Part shown: positions 43,944 to 51,340 of the stretch, one piece after another
Layout: each line of letters opens with the position of its first letter
How positions within the stretch are numbered: the stretch's first letter is position 1
Source of the DNA: Flavobacterium sp. ov086
Lineage (GTDB): Bacteria > Bacteroidota > Bacteroidia > Flavobacteriales > Flavobacteriaceae
Reading direction: 5' to 3'
Length of the DNA stretch: 64,000 nt
Assembly: GCF_900187965.1 (NCBI RefSeq)
Contig: NZ_FZNL01000026.1
Coordinates: forward strand, 17,933 to 81,932
Made by a program: the position numbers and the translations under genes
Notes under the pieces: model-generated
The model's input: only the letters and a program-made list of their open reading frames with translations
Database searches by the model: none
Told to the model about the DNA's origin: nothing

Positions 43944-44075
43944 CTAATTCATAATAGTGACTGTAATCTCAAGAGTGTGACATCTATTTGCCGTACCTCC
44001 TGAAATTTGCCTTAATGTTTCATCAGAAGTAATAACTTCTGCTCTATCTTTTAAATCATCTAAGCTTAATTTCAT
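43944..44075 (-). CDS. GG-leader RiPP/bacteriocin-like precursor peptide 2
   Basis: 43 residues. Leader MKLSLDDLKDRAEVITSDET...ISGG has Gly26-Gly27 at exactly the same positions as peptide 1 and is nearly the same in its first 13 residues; core of 16 residues is TANRCHTLEITVTIMN. Leader lengths are equal while the cores differ in length (27 and 16), as in families of variant products. First gene of the minus-strand operon, divergent from an Xre regulator, 43 bases upstream of peptide 1. Confidence 0.88.
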   Translation of the reverse strand: MKLSLDDLKDRAEVITSDETLRQISGGTANRCHTLEITVTIMN

Positions 44076-44371
44076 ATTAATTTTTTTTAATTAAACAATA
44101 TTTATAAATTTTATACTTCTCTCACTGACATTGTACTACGTCGACTTAGCAATTATCATAAAAAAGTAAGATATTTCGTCAAACTTACAATGGAAACAAA
44201 ACTATCCTTATGCATATCTATGCAAATTTGAGTGCATAATTATTTCTATCGCATAAATAACAAAATTCCACAAGGAAAAAAGTAAAGCATTAATCCAAAA
44301 ACAATAAAGTAAGTTTTTTAGTTGTTTTCTTTGTGTTATTTAATTAACATTGTAAGAAAATAAATCTAATT
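44076..44371. promoter_or_regulatory. Divergent promoter region of the RiPP cluster with a TTATGCA/TGCATAA inverted repeat
   Basis: 296 AT-rich bases without a gene, between peptide 2 and the Xre regulator. The arms TTATGCA (44208-44214) and TGCATAA (44233-44239) form an inverted repeat with an 18-base spacer and another TATGCA at 44219-44224 inside. Such symmetry fits an operator for the adjacent regulator. No confident -7 box was identified on either strand. Confidence 0.45.
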
Positions 44372-44701
44372 ATGAGTAAAATAAAACTTATACAGACAAG
44401 ATTGGCAAAGGGTCTATCTCAAGAGGAAATAGCAGATTTAATTGGTATGTCCCAATCAAATTATAGCCGTAGAGAAAGTGGACGTACAAATATAACAGAA
44501 ATAGAATGGCAAAGAATCGCCAAAGAATTAGGGGTAGAAAAAGAAATCATTTTCGAACCTGAAGAACAAAATAAAGAAAAAAGGGATGAAATAAATATGC
44601 TTTATTTTAACATCCCTGATTTTGTTATGCAGCATATTGAGCTACTAAAAAAAGAAAACAAGAAATTAAAGGAGCAATTAAAAAAATTAAAAAATCTTTA
44701 G
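44372..44701 (+). CDS. Xre-family helix-turn-helix regulator with C-terminal coiled coil
   Basis: A 109-residue protein. HTH (about 8-62): LIQTRLAKGLSQEEIADLIGMSQSNYSRRESGRTNITEIEWQRIAKELGV, the Cro/C1 (HTH_3) pattern with QEEIADLIGMSQSNYSRRESG as the core. The tail (about 85-109) is a Lys/Leu/Glu-rich helix, ELLKKENKKLKEQLKKLKNL, probably a coiled-coil dimerisation element. Divergent from the peptide genes and so their likely regulator. Its stop codon directly abuts that of the convergent ElaA-like gene. Confidence 0.85.
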   Translation: MSKIKLIQTRLAKGLSQEEIADLIGMSQSNYSRRESGRTNITEIEWQRIAKELGVEKEIIFEPEEQNKEKRDEINMLYFNIPDFVMQHIELLKKENKKLKEQLKKLKNL

Positions 44702-45148
44702 TTACCCTCTCACCATTTCAATATGCTCTATATCATCTTCAAGATACATTTCGCTTGATTGAACAAACCCGTGACTTTCGTAGAATTTCTTCAAATATAA
44801 TTGTGCTCCAATCGTGATTTGATCCTTATTGAAATGTGTTTTTATTCCGGCAATTGCTTCACGCATTAAATCGTGTCCCCATTTTTTATCGCGATAATTG
44901 GCATCAACTACTACCCGACCAATTGAACTATTATCAAAACTAATTCCGGCATCAAATAAACGTGAATACGCGACGATTTTACCATCATATTCTCCTATTA
45001 GATGCAATGCTTTCTTGTCTTTGCCGTCAAGATCTAAATAAACGCAATTTTGCTCCAATACAAAGATCTCACTTCTTAGTTTAAGCAAATCATATAACTC
45101 ATGAACCGTTAGTGCTTCAAACGGCTTTATTTTCCATTTTAATTCCAT
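44702..45148 (-). CDS. ElaA-family GNAT acetyltransferase
   Basis: A 148-residue GNAT protein of the ElaA group: WKIKPFEALTVHELYDLLKLRSEIFVLEQNCVYLDLDGKD at the N terminus is diagnostic, followed by LIGEYDGKIVAYSRLFDAG, IGRVVVDANYRDKKWGHDLMREAI (acetyl-CoA loop) and a C-terminal LYLKKFYESHGFVQ. The substrate is unknown. It ends exactly where the convergent regulator ends, with no intergenic bases. The loop has RDKKWGHD instead of the more usual RGxG(I/V)G. Confidence 0.88.
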   Translation of the reverse strand: MELKWKIKPFEALTVHELYDLLKLRSEIFVLEQNCVYLDLDGKDKKALHLIGEYDGKIVAYSRLFDAGISFDNSSIGRVVVDANYRDKKWGHDLMREAIAGIKTHFNKDQITIGAQLYLKKFYESHGFVQSSEMYLEDDIEHIEMVRG

Positions 45149-45231
45149 TATTCCCTATTGTTGACATTGAAGCGCCTAAATTAATTCAAAAAAACAGAAT
45201 TAAACGAAGATTTCCCGGATATAAACAAAAA

Positions 45232-45257
45232 AACCCGACTTCGAGAATAGTCAGGTT
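45232..45257 (-). terminator. Terminator of the DUF1579 gene
   Basis: Stem AACCCGACT (45232-45240)/AGTCAGGTT (45249-45257) with an 8-base loop and one G-T pair; on the minus strand it is followed by TTTTTTT. It is 48 bases past the stop of the lipoprotein gene. Confidence 0.8.
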
Positions 45258-45304
45258 CTTTGTTTTTGCTTGAAAGTTTAATTCTAAAGTATTAAATCGT
45301 GTGC

Positions 45305-45946
45305 TTATTTTTTCTTCATTATGATTTCCATACTCTTGTATTCTGATCCATTTTTGGTGTCAAACATTTCCATTTTACGAGTAGTTGGGTCAACGATAGT
45401 GTAAATTTCCCGATAAGGTGTTTTTTTACCATTTACGGGATTCACCATTTCGCCTTTGAATTCGATACTTTTCGTTTTATCGTCAAATGTTCCGGTGGCA
45501 ACTACCATTCCTGTTCCCATATTGTCGATAAATGTGGTGGTATATTCTTTACTTGCATTATTGTAGGCTAAGGTACTTTTTCCTTCAAATGGCTGTCCCA
45601 TCATCTTTCCCTGATAATTTGCTTCCTGATAACGTCCGCCAAGTATCATTTTGATATTTGCCGTGGAAGTTGCTTTTTCAGGTTTTCCATTCGCTTCTGA
45701 CCAAAAAGTCATATCACAGTTCCACGTTCCAGTCTCGTCTGCCATCATTTTGTGCGGATTTCCCGGTGTGGCGTATTCTGTCCAGGCTTTCATTTGTGCT
45801 GCCGAATCTAAAGGTTGTTCAGCAATTGGTTCTTCTGTTTTGATACTATCAGCAACTTTTGAAGTTTCTGTTTCCGTTTTTACTTCTTTTTTACACGAAA
45901 CAAAACACAATGCTAACATTGATAGTTTGATACAAAAATTTTTCAT
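45305..45946 (-). CDS. DUF1579-domain lipoprotein
   Basis: A 213-residue protein with a lipoprotein signal (MLALCFVSCKKE; likely lipidated Cys near residue 19), a Thr/Glu-rich linker and a DUF1579 domain from about residue 60: HKMMADETGTWNCDMTFWSEANGKPEKA, MILGGRYQEANYQGKMMGQPFEGKSTLAYNNASKEYTTTFIDNMGTGM. It is a calycin-like beta barrel of unknown function, likely tethered in the periplasm or at the surface. Independent transcription is supported by the terminator downstream. Confidence 0.88.
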   Translation of the reverse strand: MKNFCIKLSMLALCFVSCKKEVKTETETSKVADSIKTEEPIAEQPLDSAAQMKAWTEYATPGNPHKMMADETGTWNCDMTFWSEANGKPEKATSTANIKMILGGRYQEANYQGKMMGQPFEGKSTLAYNNASKEYTTTFIDNMGTGMVVATGTFDDKTKSIEFKGEMVNPVNGKKTPYREIYTIVDPTTRKMEMFDTKNGSEYKSMEIIMKKK

Positions 45947-45997
45947 AATTAACTGATTTAATGATTATTAAAACAAAAGTATAAAAAAATATATAAA

Positions 45998-46966
45998 CTA
46001 TCTTTTATCGATTTTGACTGATTTTATGATGGCTTCCAGATCCAGCATCAAATCTCGTTCTTCATTTGAGGGTGAATAACAAAATCCTTCGATGACTAAA
46101 ATCCTATTATAGGTTTTGTCTACAATAGCATAATTTATAAACGGACCTGCCATAAAATCGTTTTTTAATTCCCAGCTTCCTTTAGTTTCAAAGGCTTTTT
46201 TTCCGTCTAATTCTGTTGTTGAAAAATAAGGTGCATAAGCTTCTCCGGTAATCATTCTTGTATTTGGTTCCCGGCCTTTTATATAATAACCTACTGAATC
46301 GCGCATTTTTATAATGCTTCCAACAACATTTGAACCGGTTTTAAAATCGTGAAGCGGAATTTGATAAATGAGCAAACTGGTGTTTCCGCTTATAATATCT
46401 TTCTTTAGCCAGATAAAATTCTTTTTGTGCAGCATATACTCATATCCTGTTGGAATCTGAATATCGATATGAAATTTGTTTTTGATAACTGCAGGATGAA
46501 GCAATGACTTACTATTATCTTCCTGAATTTTCTGAATCTCAGCATCGCGAATGATCTTAATAATCTGCGCCGAATTCATTTCGATACTACAAATTATGTC
46601 GTCTATGGATTTTCCGTAAATGCGAAAGGTATTGTGTGGTAATGTTTTGCTTCTAATAATTTCGAATTTGTCTGCAGCGGCTTTTTTTACAACAATAATG
46701 CTTCGGCTATCGGTCACGAAACCTTCCAATAATTTGGCAGGATATTGATTGATTGTAAAAAGTGGTTCCTCCTGGGTAAGTCCCCAAACAGGCGAAGCAA
46801 ATTTATTTCTAATGGTATCGCCCACTTCTCCATACCATAACTGATCGTCAATGATTATGGAAATTGTATTTGTTTTACCGGATACGGGCTGGGATTGTCT
46901 TTCGTTTCTAAAACACGAAATCAGGACAAATGGTAGTAGTAACAATAAAAAATGGGTTTTATTCAT
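45998..46966 (-). CDS. DUF4837-family lipoprotein
   Basis: A 322-residue secreted lipoprotein of Bacteroidota: LLLLPFVLISCFRN signal with a likely lipidated Cys near residue 18, then a DUF4837 domain with SIIIDDQLWYGEVGDTIRNKFASPVWGLTQEEPLFTINQ, IPTGYEYMLHKKNFIWLKKD, and the C-terminal GSWELKNDFMAGPFINYAIVDKTYNRILVIEGFCYSP. Function is not known. It is downstream of the LysM transglycosylase gene on the same strand, so an envelope role is reasonable. Confidence 0.88.
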   Translation of the reverse strand: MNKTHFLLLLLPFVLISCFRNERQSQPVSGKTNTISIIIDDQLWYGEVGDTIRNKFASPVWGLTQEEPLFTINQYPAKLLEGFVTDSRSIIVVKKAAADKFEIIRSKTLPHNTFRIYGKSIDDIICSIEMNSAQIIKIIRDAEIQKIQEDNSKSLLHPAVIKNKFHIDIQIPTGYEYMLHKKNFIWLKKDIISGNTSLLIYQIPLHDFKTGSNVVGSIIKMRDSVGYYIKGREPNTRMITGEAYAPYFSTTELDGKKAFETKGSWELKNDFMAGPFINYAIVDKTYNRILVIEGFCYSPSNEERDLMLDLEAIIKSVKIDKR

Positions 46967-47012
46967 TTTATTAATTTATGAAATAAAACCCAAATTTAAA
47001 TAAGATTTTTTA

Positions 47013-48854
47013 TTATCCGTTTATTTTAAGTTTCATTCCGGGTTTAATATCTCCATCTTTAATATTATTCCATTTTTTAATATCTGAAATTGTTATTCCA
47101 GGGTATTTTTTTGAAATGCTATACAACGAATCTCCTTTCTTAACGTAATAATCTTCTCCCATTTTTGCAGAAACTGCTTTTTTCTTAAATGGATCCATAG
47201 AACTATTTACTGCTACTGCCGTTGTTACATTGTTTCCTTCGACTGTAGTAATAATTTTAGAGATGATTAATGTTTTACCAAGACCAACGTTGTTTGATGT
47301 TAGATTGTTCAGATCTTTTAGATCAGCAACAGTCGTACCAAATTTTTTGGCAATACTTCCTAAATTATCACCTGCTGCAACAATATATTCCTGATTTACT
47401 GTATTTGATTTTTCAGTATTATCTGTAGATGCAATTGCCGTCTCTGTATTTTTATCTACTACAGGAGTTGATTTTATTTCTTCCGTATTCTTAGCAATCG
47501 GATCGGCATTTGATTTAATTTTCAATGTTCTACCTAACGCAACAGCATTCGATTTAAGATTATTCCATTTCTTTAAATCAGCTACATTTACATCATACTT
47601 TGCTGCAATTGCGCTTAAGTTATCTCCTTTTCTAATTTTGTATAACTGAATGTCTTTAGCCAATTCCGGTTTTTCCTTTACAAAAGTTCTTGTTTTTGGA
47701 GCTACTTTTAGTGCTAACTGAGCTGGCAATGTTTTTCTTTGTGACTGATAAGCTACGTAATCATAGATCTTATTTTCGTTTGAAACGAAAGTCGCAATTT
47801 TGTCTTTCGGCAAACGTAAAAAATGTTGTTCTCCCTGATAATAAGGTACTACATTTAATTTGTACGAAGGATTTAAAAGTTGTATTTGAGATTGTGGCAT
47901 GTCTAACAAATCTGCGATTTGCTTGAATGTCATTTCATTTTTGATATTGATTGTATCTGTTTCAAAGTTTTTAACGACTGCTCTTTCCGGATTAATTCCG
48001 TGTTCTTTATGATATTCAAAAAGATACATTGTTGCTAAAAAGGCAGGAACATAACCTTGTGTTTCTTTTGGAAGGAAACTGCGAATGTCCCAGTATTTTG
48101 TTTTTCCTCCAGAGCGACGAATTGCTTTTGTTACATTTCCCGGTCCTGAATTATAAGAAGCTAAAACCAGTTCCCAATCACCAAAAATGTTGTACATCTT
48201 GGTCATATATTCTGATGCCGCAGCTGTAGCTTTAAGTGGATCACTACGTTCGTCAATATAAGAATCGATTTTCAGTGCGTATTGTTTTCCGGTTCCGTAC
48301 ATGAACTGCCAAAGTCCGGTGGCACCCATTTTAGAAACTGCTTTAGGATTTAAAGCAGATTCTACAACGGCTAAATATTTAATTTCTAAGGGAACATTTT
48401 GTTTGGCAAAAGCGTCCTCAAAAATTGGGAAATAATATTCTGATAAAGCCATTAATCGAGAAAACGATTTTTTACGATTCTTAAGAAATGACTTTATTAT
48501 ATTTTCTAATCCTTGATTGTATTCAATGTCAAAAGGCGATTTCTCATTCATTGCTGCAAGTCGCTGTTTTAGCAACTCTGTTGGCAATTCTTCATCAACG
48601 GTAACGTCTGTGTTAATGGTTTGAATGTCTTTTGTCAGATCGTCATAAATATCCAAACTTGTTAGTTCTTTCATCCAGAGACTGTCTACGCGAGTAGCTA
48701 CATCATCTTTTTTGAAAGTACTTTTAACCGAATCAAGATAGGATAACTTTACTTCTGGTTTGATTTCTACTGTTGATGTTGTTGCAGCTTCCTGCGCAAA
48801 CATCGACATTGAAAAAAAAGCCGAAACCACTATTGATATTTTTTTTACAATCAT
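47013..48854 (-). CDS. Membrane-bound lytic murein transglycosylase (MltD-like) with three LysM domains
   Basis: A 613-residue peptidoglycan-cleaving enzyme. Signal peptide, then the SLT domain (about 135-290) with VESALNPKAVSKMGATGLWQFMYGTG (catalytic Glu) and ASYNSGPGNVTKAI. Three LysM repeats follow: YKIRKGDNLSAIAAKYDV (about 410), YIVAAGDNLGSIAKKFGT (about 490) and YYVKKGDSLYSISKKYPG (about 565), separated by Thr/Asn-rich linkers; another weak LysM-like stretch is at about 300. The frame starts at 48884; MIVKKISIVVSAFF at 48854 begins a proper signal peptide and is preferred. A TAAGTTTG box lies at 48909-48916. Confidence 0.93.
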   Translation of the reverse strand: MIVKKISIVVSAFFSMSMFAQEAATTSTVEIKPEVKLSYLDSVKSTFKKDDVATRVDSLWMKELTSLDIYDDLTKDIQTINTDVTVDEELPTELLKQRLAAMNEKSPFDIEYNQGLENIIKSFLKNRKKSFSRLMALSEYYFPIFEDAFAKQNVPLEIKYLAVVESALNPKAVSKMGATGLWQFMYGTGKQYALKIDSYIDERSDPLKATAAASEYMTKMYNIFGDWELVLASYNSGPGNVTKAIRRSGGKTKYWDIRSFLPKETQGYVPAFLATMYLFEYHKEHGINPERAVVKNFETDTINIKNEMTFKQIADLLDMPQSQIQLLNPSYKLNVVPYYQGEQHFLRLPKDKIATFVSNENKIYDYVAYQSQRKTLPAQLALKVAPKTRTFVKEKPELAKDIQLYKIRKGDNLSAIAAKYDVNVADLKKWNNLKSNAVALGRTLKIKSNADPIAKNTEEIKSTPVVDKNTETAIASTDNTEKSNTVNQEYIVAAGDNLGSIAKKFGTTVADLKDLNNLTSNNVGLGKTLIISKIITTVEGNNVTTAVAVNSSMDPFKKKAVSAKMGEDYYVKKGDSLYSISKKYPGITISDIKKWNNIKDGDIKPGMKLKING

Positions 48855-48908
48855 ATAACATTTTTTTAAAATCCTATAATCCAAAGAATTACAGAAGTCT
48901 TATTTTTG

Positions 48909-48916
48909 CAAACTTA
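48909..48916 (-). promoter_or_regulatory. -7 promoter box of the transglycosylase gene
   Basis: TAAGTTTG on the minus strand matches TAnnTTTG, about 54 bases before the ATG at 48854, a longer leader than usual here. Confidence 0.4.
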
Positions 48917-48964
48917 AATAGATTAACGATGAAAAATACGCAAAAAAATGTTAATTGTGATATT

Positions 48965-50152
48965 TTATTCCAAAATCGCGGCGATTCCAGGTAAAATTCT
49001 TCCTTCTAACATTTCTAGCATTGCCCCGCCACCAGTGGAAACGTAGCTCATTTTGTCTTCAAAACCAAACTGTTTTACGGCAGCAACTGAATCTCCACCT
49101 CCAACTAATGAAAATGCGCCATTTTTAGTTGCTTCAGCAATATAATCTCCTAATGCAATTGTTCCTTTAGAGAAAGATTCCATTTCAAAAACTCCTAATG
49201 GACCATTCCATAAAATAGTTTTTGACTCTAAAATTACTTTTTTGAAGTTCTCTAATGATTTAGGACCTGCATCAAGACCTTGCCATCCATCAGGAATTTC
49301 GGTTACATCTACTACTTGTGTATTTGCTGTATTTGAGAAATCATCTGCTGCAATTACATCAACCGGAATATGAATTTGAACTCCTTTTTCTTTAGCTAAT
49401 CTTAAAATTTCAAGTGCTAATTCTTGTTTGTCATCTTCGCAGATTGACTCTCCAATTTTACCACCTAGTGCTTTAACAAATGTAAAAGTCATTCCACCAC
49501 CAATAATCATGTGGTCTACTTTGTCCAAAATATTTTCGATAACTGTAATTTTAGAAGAAACTTTAGATCCTCCTAAAACTGCTGTTACTGGTTTTTCGCT
49601 GTTTTTAAGTACTTTATTTAAACTTTCGATTTCTTTAGCCAACAATGTTCCGAAACATTTTTCTGTTGGAAAAAATTGTGCAATAATTGTAGTCGAAGCG
49701 TGTGCTCTGTGCGCTGTTCCAAAAGCATCGTTTACATAGATATCTCCAAGTGAAGCCAATTCTTTTGCGAAAGCAACATCTCCAGCTTCTTCTTCTGCGT
49801 GAAAACGTAAATTTTCTAATAATAAAACTTCTCCCGGTTGCAAGTTTTTAGCAGCTGTTTGAGCTGGTTCTCCAACACAGTTTTCTGCAAACTTAACAGG
49901 AACTCCTAAAATTTCAGAAGCTGTTTTCAAAATGTGTTTTAATGAATATTTTTCTTCAACACCTTTTGGTCTTCCTAAATGCGACATTAAAATAACGCTT
50001 CCGCCTTGTGCCAAAATTGCATCAATTGTAGGCTTCGCTGCTTCAATACGTGTTGCATCTGTTACATTAAAATTCTCATCCAGTGGCACATTAAAATCAA
50101 CACGGATAATTGCTTTTTTATTTTTAAAATCGAAATCGTTTAAAGTTTTCAT
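48965..50152 (-). CDS. pgk: Phosphoglycerate kinase
   Basis: A 395-residue glycolytic enzyme that makes ATP from 1,3-bisphosphoglycerate. Seen: the N-terminal RVDFNVPLDENFNVTDATRIEAAKPTI with the substrate Arg, HLGRPKG, ENLRFHAEEE, the hinge and nucleotide motif ILGG-type TAVLGGSKVSSKI, WNGPLGVFE and LVGGGDSVAAV. Length is standard. Upstream, TATATTTG (50186-50193, minus strand) is a likely -7 box. Confidence 0.97.
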   Translation of the reverse strand: MKTLNDFDFKNKKAIIRVDFNVPLDENFNVTDATRIEAAKPTIDAILAQGGSVILMSHLGRPKGVEEKYSLKHILKTASEILGVPVKFAENCVGEPAQTAAKNLQPGEVLLLENLRFHAEEEAGDVAFAKELASLGDIYVNDAFGTAHRAHASTTIIAQFFPTEKCFGTLLAKEIESLNKVLKNSEKPVTAVLGGSKVSSKITVIENILDKVDHMIIGGGMTFTFVKALGGKIGESICEDDKQELALEILRLAKEKGVQIHIPVDVIAADDFSNTANTQVVDVTEIPDGWQGLDAGPKSLENFKKVILESKTILWNGPLGVFEMESFSKGTIALGDYIAEATKNGAFSLVGGGDSVAAVKQFGFEDKMSYVSTGGGAMLEMLEGRILPGIAAILE

Positions 50153-50185
50153 TATGATAATTTTTTAATTTTTCTGATAGAAAAA

Positions 50186-50193
50186 CAAATATA
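50186..50193 (-). promoter_or_regulatory. -7 promoter box of pgk
   Basis: TATATTTG on the minus strand matches TAnnTTTG, 33 bases before the pgk ATG. Confidence 0.5.
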
Positions 50194-50319
50194 GAACTTT
50201 TAAAGTAGTAATAAATTTGAAAATTCTAAAAATAATGTATCAATAACAACGAAAACGTTGTAAATCATGAAAAAAAATAAATTAAGTATTAAAATTGCTA
50301 AAAATCCTTATCGTACTAA

Positions 50320-51297
50320 TTAATCGTGAACAGGACCTTGTGTACAAGGACAGTTACTGATCGATTGTAAGAAATCAAATCCTATGGTAATTACGTGTGT
50401 TCCGGTATTGTAAGCTCCAAGATCATTGAACATTACCTGATAAGAATATCCAAAATAGAATTTAGATTTCATGAAACCGGCCATTGGTCCAACTGATAAT
50501 GGTTTTGGAAACTGGTCGTTTAAGAAACGATATGAAACTCCTATCCAATAGTAATCTTCATAACGGTTGTAACGTCTGTACTTAAAGTTTAAATCGGTTG
50601 AAGATCGTTTATCACTTGCAAAATATTGAAAGTAGACCGATGGCTCGTATTCAATACGGCTATTTTCTTTATCTCTAAAAGTAAATCCGGAATAAACCTG
50701 ATAGTTTGAAAGCAAATTAGGTTCTACTCCTCTGTACTTATTTGTGTTTTTCTTTAATACGTTGTTTGCATTAAAACTTAAAAAGAAATTTTTGTTACGG
50801 TACAAAGCACTAATATCAAAGTTATTATTTGCATTATAACGATTATCTGTAACACTTGGATCGATAACAGGATGTTCGTACGGATCTGTATTGAACTCGT
50901 CTGTATCGATTTTGAAAGTATTAAAGTTATACGAAATACCAAATGACAAATACTGTTTTGAATAGTAATCCAGAATAATGTGATGCGCAAAAGAAACTTT
51001 AGCTCCCGTTTGTCTAGTATATCCGTTTTTATCATTGTAAAGCGAGATACCTACTCCGGAACGGTCTAAAACTCTAAAATCGACATATAGCGATTGATTC
51101 TCCGGCGCATCTTTAATTCCAACCCATTGGGTTAATCCATTGGCTCTAATTCTAAGATTATCACCAATACCGGCATAAGCTGGGGAAAGCACAAAAGGGT
51201 TATCAGCCAAATACTGAGTAAACACTGGTAGGTTTAACTCTTGGCTGTAACTTGTTGTTACAGCCATGAGTACTAAGGATAAAATTAATTTTTTCAT
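50320..51297 (-). CDS. PorP/SprF-family type IX secretion outer-membrane protein
   Basis: A 325-residue outer-membrane beta-barrel with signal peptide MKKLILSLVLMAVTTSYSQ, then the PorP/SprF start LPVFTQYLADNPFVLSPAYAGIGDNLRIR and successive amphipathic strands (for example YYSKQYLSFGISYNFNTFKI, FFLSFNANNVLKKNT) to a C-terminal VITIGFDF. SprF proteins are needed for secretion or surface attachment of type B T9SS adhesins such as SprB. It lies 43 bases after the giant adhesin gene on the same strand, the usual pairing. ATG at 51297 starts the signal peptide; the open frame from 51393 overlaps the adhesin. Confidence 0.93.
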   Translation of the reverse strand: MKKLILSLVLMAVTTSYSQELNLPVFTQYLADNPFVLSPAYAGIGDNLRIRANGLTQWVGIKDAPENQSLYVDFRVLDRSGVGISLYNDKNGYTRQTGAKVSFAHHIILDYYSKQYLSFGISYNFNTFKIDTDEFNTDPYEHPVIDPSVTDNRYNANNNFDISALYRNKNFFLSFNANNVLKKNTNKYRGVEPNLLSNYQVYSGFTFRDKENSRIEYEPSVYFQYFASDKRSSTDLNFKYRRYNRYEDYYWIGVSYRFLNDQFPKPLSVGPMAGFMKSKFYFGYSYQVMFNDLGAYNTGTHVITIGFDFLQSISNCPCTQGPVHD

Positions 51298-51340
51298 TGT
51301 AATAATTTTTTTAGATAACATCATAGGGGCTATTATTTTG

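Noticed and set aside
37428..44701. Lanthipeptide, sactipeptide or lasso-peptide assignment for the peptide cluster
   Set aside because: No LanB/LanC/LanM, radical-SAM (CxxxCxxC), YcaO, or asparagine-synthetase-like gene in the region; the cores have only one Cys each.
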